From an uncultured Dechloromonas sp. (GTDB taxonomy: Bacteria; Pseudomonadota; Gammaproteobacteria; Burkholderiales; Rhodocyclaceae), in the NCBI GenBank assembly GCA_946477505.1, contig CAMKYP010000092.1:1-11006 (forward strand): a stretch of 11,006 bases of DNA. The letters run 5' to 3'. The notes beneath the pieces are model-generated. The model was given only the letters and a program-made list of their open reading frames with translations. It was not told where the DNA came from and made no database searches. Positions 6,926-11,006 of this stretch are shown here, one piece after another. Both the position numbers and the translations under genes were made by a program. Within the stretch, counting starts at the first letter, position 1, and each line of letters begins with the position of its first letter.

Positions 6926-6945
6926 TTCGCCCATTGGGTGGCGAA
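6926..6945. repeat. Inverted repeat TTCGCC-N8-GGCGAA between aroG and ffs
   Basis: Perfect six-base arms (6926-6931 and 6940-6945) enclose a second small palindrome, CCCATTGGG (6930-6938). No T-run follows, so it is not a standard intrinsic terminator for aroG. It covers the -35 region of the ffs promoter, so an operator is possible. Function unknown. Confidence 0.5.
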
Positions 6946-6960
6946 GTGCTGTGTTAGAAT
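6932..6960 (+). promoter_or_regulatory. ffs promoter with extended -10
   Basis: TG-T-TAGAAT at 6952-6960 is an extended -10 element. The best -35 candidates are CATTGG at 6932-6937 (17-base spacer) or TTGGGT at 6934-6939 (15-base spacer). The -10 ends seven bases before G6968, exactly where the folded 4.5S RNA must begin, so the assignment supports itself. A second, weaker extended -10 (TG-C-TAAAAT, 6910-6918) lies upstream without a recognisable -35. Confidence 0.7.
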
Positions 6961-6967
6961 TCGCCCC

Positions 6968-7063
6968 GGCGGGTCTCCCCGCATTGCAGGGTGGTGAACC
7001 TGGTCAGGTCCGGAAGGAAGCAGCCACAGCCATTGACTGCAAGTGCCGGGGGTTAGGCTCGCC
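6968..7063 (+). ncRNA. ffs: Signal recognition particle 4.5S RNA (small bacterial type)
   Basis: This is the RNA scaffold of the bacterial signal recognition particle. It binds Ffh (SRP54) and FtsY and directs nascent membrane proteins to the SecYEG translocon. The universal apical domain is present at 7001-7026: GGTCAGGTCCGGAAGGAAGC followed by AGCCA. It includes the GGAA tetraloop and the symmetric and asymmetric internal loops that Ffh contacts. The ends pair over eight bases, 6968-6975 with 7056-7063, including one G-U pair; this sets the approximately 96-nucleotide boundaries. It is the short form without an Alu domain, normal for Proteobacteria. Its own promoter lies just upstream and dnaX starts 30 bases after it, a neighbourhood common in betaproteobacteria. 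Exact ends are inferred from folding and the promoter. Confidence 0.95.
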
Positions 7064-7076
7064 ATTTTCATTTTTC
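7056..7076 (+). terminator. Likely 4.5S RNA termination region
   Basis: The 3' strand of the terminal helix (GGCTCGCC, 7056-7063) is followed by ATTTTCATTTTTC, a T-rich run interrupted by single bases. The helix is the long stem of the RNA itself rather than a separate hairpin. Termination is probably partial, allowing some read-through into dnaX. Confidence 0.4.
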
Positions 7077-7093
7077 TGCATGGTGTGGGGCGC

Positions 7094-8722
7094 ATGAGTT
7101 ATCAGGTTCTTGCGCGCAAGTGGCGGCCGCGCAATTTTTCGACGCTGGTTGGGCAGGAGCATGTGGTGCGTGCCTTGTCGCACGCCCTGGCCGAGCAGCG
7201 CCTCCATCACGCCTATCTGTTCACCGGGACGCGCGGGGTCGGCAAGACCACCATCGCGCGCATTCTCGCCAAGTCGCTGAACTGCGAAACCGGGATTACG
7301 GCAACACCCTGTGGCCAGTGTTCCGCTTGCCAGGAAATCGATAGCGGACGCTTCGTCGATCTGCTCGAGGTCGACGCGGCGACCAATACCCGTGTCGACG
7401 AGATGCGGCAACTGCTCGAGAACGCGGTCTACGCCCCGACGCGCGGTCGCTTCAAGGTCTATGTGATCGACGAAGTGCACATGCTGTCCAATTCGGCCTT
7501 CAATGCCATGTTGAAGACGCTGGAGGAGCCGCCGGAGCACGTCAAGTTCATCTTGGCGACAACCGATCCGCAGAAAATTCCGGTCACTGTGCTGTCGCGC
7601 TGCCTGCAATTCAATCTCAAGCAGATGCCGGCGGTTGCCATCACTGGACACCTTGCCCATATCCTGCAAGCCGAAGGCGTTCCCTACGATATGCCGGCGC
7701 TGGCATTGGTCGCCCGTTCGGCTGCTGGCAGCATGCGCGATGCCTTGTCGCTGCTCGACCAGGCCATCGCCCACGGTGCCGGCAAGGTCGAGGAGGCGCA
7801 AGTTCGCGGCATGCTCGGCACCGTCGATCAGGATTTCCTGCTCGCCATTCTCGAAGCACTGCACGCCGGTGAGGCCGGGGTGCTGCTGCAGGTGGCGGCC
7901 GACATGGGGGTGCGCAGTCTGTCGTTTGCGGCGGCTTTGCAGGAATTGGGCGCGCTGCTGACGCGGGTGCAGATCGTACAGTGCGTGCCCTCTGCAATCG
8001 ACGACGATGAGCCGGAAAAGGAACGTATCGTTGCGCTGGCTAAAGCCTTTTCGCCGGAGTTCGTGCAATTGGCTTATCAGATCGTCAATGTCGGGCGAGC
8101 AGAATTGGCGTCCGCGCCGGATGAATATTCCGGCTTCGTCATGACCCTGCTCCGCCTGCATGCTTTTCGCCCGAGCAGCGTAGCCGATGTGGTTGGTTCG
8201 GTGGCATCGCGCAGCCGGGGGCAGGCGCCAGGAGCCAAGGCGCAGCCGCCGTTGTCGCCTCAGCAGCAGGTGCAGCCGTCGGCTCCGGCACCCGTGTCGC
8301 CGAGCGTCGAGGTGCCGCAAGCGCCACGCGCTCCTGCTGCCGGCGAAGGAAACTGGCATCAAATTGTCGGGGCGTTGTCGCTCTCGGGGCTGGCCAGGGA
8401 GTTGGCGCAGAATTGCGAACTGCGTCAGCTGGCCGAGGGCCAGTGCCTGCTTCGCCTGTCGCCCAAGCAGGCGCATCTGCAGATGAAGCCGAATCCGGAG
8501 CGCCTGCAGCAGGCGCTTGCCGAATATCTTGGCGGGGCGGTGCAGTTGCGTATCGAACTGGGGGAAAACGAGGTCGATACGCCGGCGGCAACGGCGGGCA
8601 GGCAGCGCCAGGAGCAGCAGGAGAGGGCGGTGAATGCTATCGCTCAGGATGTTTTCGTTCGCGATGTGATCGACTCGTTTGGGGCATCCGTCGTCGAATC
8701 GTCGATCAAACCAATCGTCTAA
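7094..8722 (+). CDS. dnaX: DNA polymerase III subunit tau (DnaX clamp loader ATPase)
   Basis: A 542-residue clamp loader subunit that loads the beta sliding clamp and links polymerase cores to DnaB helicase at the replication fork. Domains seen in order: AAA+ with Walker A GTRGVGKT (45-52); zinc module C64-x8-C73-x2-C76-x2-C79; Walker B VIDEVHM (124-130); sensor 1 ATTDPQ (155-160); and the SRC motif with arginine finger R169. The collar domain follows, then a Pro/Gln/Ala-rich linker (about 378-430), and a C-terminal domain for binding the polymerase alpha subunit. It is about 100 residues shorter than E. coli tau, mainly in the linker. I see no A-rich slippery heptamer plus stem-loop, so a programmed gamma form is not supported. 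ATG 7094 (MSYQVLARKWRP) is the family start; the frame is open back to 7043, but that would overlap ffs. The Shine-Dalgarno sequence is weak. Confidence 0.96.
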   Translation: MSYQVLARKWRPRNFSTLVGQEHVVRALSHALAEQRLHHAYLFTGTRGVGKTTIARILAKSLNCETGITATPCGQCSACQEIDSGRFVDLLEVDAATNTRVDEMRQLLENAVYAPTRGRFKVYVIDEVHMLSNSAFNAMLKTLEEPPEHVKFILATTDPQKIPVTVLSRCLQFNLKQMPAVAITGHLAHILQAEGVPYDMPALALVARSAAGSMRDALSLLDQAIAHGAGKVEEAQVRGMLGTVDQDFLLAILEALHAGEAGVLLQVAADMGVRSLSFAAALQELGALLTRVQIVQCVPSAIDDDEPEKERIVALAKAFSPEFVQLAYQIVNVGRAELASAPDEYSGFVMTLLRLHAFRPSSVADVVGSVASRSRGQAPGAKAQPPLSPQQQVQPSAPAPVSPSVEVPQAPRAPAAGEGNWHQIVGALSLSGLARELAQNCELRQLAEGQCLLRLSPKQAHLQMKPNPERLQQALAEYLGGAVQLRIELGENEVDTPAATAGRQRQEQQERAVNAIAQDVFVRDVIDSFGASVVESSIKPIV

Positions 8723-8735
8723 CGGAGAGAAGCAT

Positions 8736-9059
8736 ATGATGAAGGGTGGCTTGGCAGGCCTGATGAAGCAGGCGCAGGCAATGCAGGACAACATGAAGAA
8801 GGCTCAGGATCAGTTGGCTCAGCTCGAGGTCGAGGGGCAATCCGGGGCTGGGATGGTCAAGGTGGTGATGACCTGTGCCCATGAGGTGCGTCGCGTCAGC
8901 ATCGATCCGTCGGTCATGGACGACCGCGAAATGCTCGAGGATCTCGTGGCGGCCGCCCTGAATGATGCCGTGCGGCGCGGCGAGGAGTTGAGCAAGGAAA
9001 AGATGGCCGGCTTCACGGCGGGCCTCAACCTGCCGCCCGGATTCAAGCTGCCGTTCTGA
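8736..9059 (+). CDS. ybaB: YbaB/EbfC nucleoid-associated protein
   Basis: A 107-residue DNA-binding protein of normal family length. YbaB/EbfC forms a tweezer-like dimer that binds DNA and is thought to compact or mark the nucleoid; its gene nearly always lies between dnaX and recR. Visible family blocks are GGLAGLMKQAQAMQ at the N-terminus, an alpha-helical arm to about residue 30, LEVEGQSGAGMVKV, the conserved EMLEDLVAAALNDA helix (about residues 67-80), and the LPPGFKLPF C-terminus. Two adjacent ATGs at 8736 and 8739 are possible starts. GGAGAG at 8724-8729 favours 8736 with six-base spacing but would also serve 8739. The gene begins 13 bases after the dnaX stop and ends four bases before recR, so one transcript is expected. 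The frame extends upstream to 8679 inside dnaX, which is not used. Confidence 0.96.
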   Translation: MMKGGLAGLMKQAQAMQDNMKKAQDQLAQLEVEGQSGAGMVKVVMTCAHEVRRVSIDPSVMDDREMLEDLVAAALNDAVRRGEELSKEKMAGFTAGLNLPPGFKLPF

Positions 9060-9063
9060 TCCA

Positions 9064-9663
9064 GTGAATCCGTCCGGGCTTGAGTCCCTGATCGAGGCCT
9101 TGCGCTGCCTGCCCGGAGTCGGGCCGAAATCGGCGCAGCGCATGGCCTACCATCTGCTGCAGCGCGATCGGGCTGGGGCGCAGCGCCTGGGTGATGCGGT
9201 GCTGCACGCCTTGCAGGCCATTCGTCATTGCCAGCGCTGCAATACCTTTTCCGAAGCTGATGTATGCGAGCGCTGTCTGTCGCCGCGGCGCGACCCGAGC
9301 GTATTGTGCGTGGTTGAAACGCCCGTCGATATGAACATGATGGAGCAGACTCTGAGCTATCAGGGGCTCTATTACGTCCTGATGGGACGGATTTCACCGC
9401 TCGACGGCGTCGGTCCGCGTGAACTCGGTCTCGAGCGCCTGATGGCGCGAGCGCTTGATGGGGTGGTCAAGGAGGTCATTCTTGCCACCAACTACACCAA
9501 CGAGGGTGAAGCGACGGCGCACTACATCACCGCGATGCTCAGGCCCAAGGGAATCGGGGTTACCCGAATCGCCCGTGGTGTACCGGTTGGCGGTGAACTG
9601 GAATACGTCGATAGCGGCACGCTGGCTCAGGCTTTGCGCGAGCGAAAGAGCTGTGCAGGGTGA
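9064..9663 (+). CDS. recR: Recombination mediator RecR
   Basis: A 199-residue RecR, normal length. With RecO and RecF it loads RecA onto SSB-coated gaps in recombinational repair; RecR forms a ring clamp on DNA. Visible features are a helix-hairpin-helix (LRCLPGVGPKSAQRMAYHLL, 13-32), a four-Cys zinc finger C56-x2-C59-x8-C68-x2-C71, and a Toprim domain from LCVVETPVDM (81-90) through YYVLMGRISPLDGVGP (103-118) to about residue 175. The GTG at 9064 is the only start that keeps the whole helix-hairpin-helix region. It has no clear Shine-Dalgarno sequence and lies four bases after the ybaB stop, so it is probably translated by coupling to ybaB. It is the last gene of the dnaX-ybaB-recR unit; a small dyad (9676-9694) follows it. 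Confidence 0.96.
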   Translation: MNPSGLESLIEALRCLPGVGPKSAQRMAYHLLQRDRAGAQRLGDAVLHALQAIRHCQRCNTFSEADVCERCLSPRRDPSVLCVVETPVDMNMMEQTLSYQGLYYVLMGRISPLDGVGPRELGLERLMARALDGVVKEVILATNYTNEGEATAHYITAMLRPKGIGVTRIARGVPVGGELEYVDSGTLAQALRERKSCAG

Positions 9664-9670
9664 CAGCGTC

Positions 9671-9699
9671 TTTTAACGACGGTTCCGTTGTCGTATAAT
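9671..9699 (+). promoter_or_regulatory. Promoter of the petA-petB (bc1) operon
   Basis: TATAAT at 9694-9699 is a perfect -10. The -35 is weak: TTTTAA at 9671-9676 with a 17-base spacer. The start is expected around 9706, giving a leader of about 40 bases before petA. An ACGAC/GTCGT dyad (9676-9680 and 9690-9694) lies between the two elements. It could be a remnant terminator of recR or an operator. Confidence 0.65.
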
Positions 9700-9733
9700 T
9701 TAGCGTTTATTTTTTATCCCATCCAATTCCTTT

Positions 9734-9738
9734 AGGGG
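9734..9738 (+). promoter_or_regulatory. petA ribosome binding site
   Basis: AGGGG lies eight bases before ATG 9747. It supports the start that gives an intact twin-arginine signal. Confidence 0.7.
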
Positions 9739-9746
9739 TCAGCGTA

Positions 9747-10343
9747 ATGAGCAATCAAGGAAAAGTGGACTGCGGACGGCGGCGCTTGGTCGTCGCGACC
9801 GCAGCCGTGGGCGGGGCAGGTGCGGTTGCCGCGCTTGTGCCGTTCGTCTCCAGCTTGCTTCCTTCCGAACGCGCCAAGGCAGCAGGCGCTCCGGTCGAAG
9901 TCGATATCAGCAAGCTCGAGCCGGGTCAGATGATGACCGTCGAGTGGCGCGGCAAGCCGGTGTGGATCATCAATCGCACCAAGGACATGCTGGAAACCCT
10001 GCCCAAGCTGGCTGATGCTGTCGCTGACCCGAAGTCCGAAAAGAACCAGCAGCCGGCCTACGCGCAGAACGATACCCGCTCCATCAAGCCGGAAATTATG
10101 GTCGTCGTCGGTATCTGTACCCACCTTGGCTGCTCGCCATCGCAGAAGTTCAAGAAGGGCGCCGAAGAGGGCATGCCGGCCGATTGGCTGGGCGGCTTCC
10201 TGTGCCCTTGCCACGGTTCGACCTTCGACTTCGCCGGTCGCGTTTACAAGTCGAAGCCTGCTCCGACCAACCTTGAAGTGCCGCCGCACTACTACATGGC
10301 CGATACCCGCATCTTGATCGGCGAAGACAAGAAGGGAGCATAG
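9747..10343 (+). CDS. petA: Ubiquinol-cytochrome c reductase Rieske iron-sulfur subunit
   Basis: A 198-residue Rieske protein of the cytochrome bc1 complex, which takes an electron from ubiquinol at the Qo site and passes it to cytochrome c1. The [2Fe-2S] ligands are C124-T-H126-L-G-C129 and C153-P-C155-H156-G-S158, so both Cys-His boxes are complete, including the disulfide cysteines C129 and C155. The N-terminus carries a twin-arginine motif (GRRRLVV, 10-16) followed by one membrane helix (about 17-38). This fits Tat-dependent, cofactor-loaded insertion with the N-terminal helix kept as an anchor. It is the first gene of the usual petABC order; petB follows two bases after its stop and the third gene (cytochrome c1) would lie beyond the window. 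Length and motifs are ordinary for a betaproteobacterium. Confidence 0.97.
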   Translation: MSNQGKVDCGRRRLVVATAAVGGAGAVAALVPFVSSLLPSERAKAAGAPVEVDISKLEPGQMMTVEWRGKPVWIINRTKDMLETLPKLADAVADPKSEKNQQPAYAQNDTRSIKPEIMVVVGICTHLGCSPSQKFKKGAEEGMPADWLGGFLCPCHGSTFDFAGRVYKSKPAPTNLEVPPHYYMADTRILIGEDKKGA

Positions 10344-10345
10344 AA

Positions 10346-11006
10346 ATGGCTGCTGGCAATTTCGAAAAATACAAGTCCGACGGTTCGATCGGCGGCAACC
10401 TGCTGGAGTGGGTCGACGCGCGCTTCCCGGCTACTTCCCTGTGGAAGGGTCACCTGTCCGAGTACTACGCCCCGAAGAACTTCAACTTCTGGTATTTCTT
10501 CGGTTCCCTGGCGCTGCTGGTTCTGGTCATCCAGATCGTCACCGGCATCTTCCTGGTCATGCACTACAAGCCGGATGCGGCTGTGAACGCCAACGGCGTG
10601 CCCGTTGCCTTCGCTTCCGTCGAGTACATCATGCGCGACGTACCGGGTGGCTGGCTGATCCGCTACATGCACTCGACTGGCGCCTCCGCCTTCTTCATCG
10701 TCGTCTACCTGCACATGTTCCGCGGCCTTCTTTACGGTTCCTACCGCAAACCGCGCGAGCTGACCTGGCTGTTCGGCGTCGGCATCTTCTTGTGTCTGAT
10801 GGGCGAAGCCTTCTTCGGCTACCTGCTGCCGTGGGGCCAGATGTCCTTCTGGGGTGCCCAGGTCATCGTGAACCTGTTCTCGGCCATCCCGGTCATCGGT
10901 CCGGACCTGTCGATCATCATCCGCGGCGACTTCGTGGTTGGTGACGCAACGCTGAACCGCTTCTTCTCCTTCCACGTGATCGCCTTCCCGCTCGTTCTGA
11001 TCGGCC
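10346..11006 (+). CDS. petB: Cytochrome b subunit of the bc1 complex (3' end outside window)
   Basis: The first 220 codons of cytochrome b, open to the right edge. Cytochrome b is the membrane core of complex III, holding two hemes b and the Qo and Qi quinone sites. It starts MAAGNFEKYK at ATG 10346, with AGGGAG at 10333-10338 overlapping the petA stop. Visible are an N-terminal amphipathic region, a first membrane helix (about 49-72, YFFGSLALLVLVIQIVTGIF), a second helix with H109 and H123 spaced 14 residues apart, the Qo-region GYLLPWGQMSFWGAQV block (158-173), and H210 in FFSFHVIAF. H109 and H210 should bind the low-potential heme. H123 and a fourth histidine expected near residue 224, just past the edge, should bind the high-potential heme. 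Nothing unusual is seen in the part present. Confidence 0.97.
   Translation, partial: MAAGNFEKYKSDGSIGGNLLEWVDARFPATSLWKGHLSEYYAPKNFNFWYFFGSLALLVLVIQIVTGIFLVMHYKPDAAVNANGVPVAFASVEYIMRDVPGGWLIRYMHSTGASAFFIVVYLHMFRGLLYGSYRKPRELTWLFGVGIFLCLMGEAFFGYLLPWGQMSFWGAQVIVNLFSAIPVIGPDLSIIIRGDFVVGDATLNRFFSFHVIAFPLVLIG

Noticed and set aside
7043..7093. An earlier in-frame start for dnaX
   Set aside because: It would begin inside the 4.5S RNA. The family start is MSYQVLARKWRP at 7094.
7080..7097. A five-codon leader frame (ATG to TGA) whose stop overlaps the dnaX start as ATGA
   Set aside because: It has no ribosome binding site and nothing beyond the overlap suggests translation. Chance is the simpler reading.
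8010..8025. GGAAAAGG in dnaX as a programmed frameshift site for a gamma subunit
   Set aside because: It is not an A-AAA-AAG type heptamer in the right frame and no clear downstream stem-loop was found.
7004..8794. A 596-codon open frame on the minus strand opposite dnaX
   Set aside because: The plus strand encodes a complete, motif-perfect DnaX. The minus frame has low-complexity Arg/Gln/His-rich composition and no recognisable domain, as expected from antisense of GC-rich coding DNA.

Overview
The window is a continuous piece of a GC-rich betaproteobacterial chromosome. Gene order and protein flavour suggest a Rhodocyclales-type, probably facultatively denitrifying bacterium; the order-level placement is inference from protein resemblance and was not tested by a search. 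It carries ordinary housekeeping genes with almost no non-coding space, and I see no insertion sequence, CRISPR array, prophage, tRNA or rRNA.

Layout. (1) At 1-3749, plus strand: the end of a YhdP/AsmA-like envelope protein, a Nit-type carbon-nitrogen hydrolase (GTGA overlap), the metalloprotease subunit TldD, and a secreted diheme c4-type cytochrome. The first three look co-transcribed, and the cytochrome may be part of the same unit. (2) At 3750-3853 is a regulatory gap with a near-consensus FNR/ANR box. It leads into a TTG-started periplasmic protein built from two NarX/PilJ-type sensor repeats. (3) Convergent to it, with no gap, is a minus-strand PA0069-like radical SAM protein. (4) Divergent from that gene, 33 bp away, is aroG, the first enzyme of the shikimate pathway. 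(5) Next comes ffs, the 4.5S RNA of the signal recognition particle, with a well-formed promoter and terminal helix. It is followed by dnaX, ybaB and recR, the conserved DNA replication and recombination cluster. (6) A consensus -10 promoter then starts the cytochrome bc1 operon: petA (Rieske protein, Tat-exported) and petB (cytochrome b), which runs off the right edge.

The part most worth a second look is 3778-4636. An FNR-type site lies where a class II activator site should be. Downstream is a stand-alone periplasmic protein that repeats the same 12-residue P-box-like motif twice, 117 residues apart. In NarX-type sensors that motif binds nitrate across a dimer interface. Here both copies sit in one chain with no membrane anchor, HAMP domain, kinase or chemotaxis output. 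A soluble, oxygen-regulated nitrate/nitrite-binding or signalling protein is a reasonable hypothesis, but it is inference.
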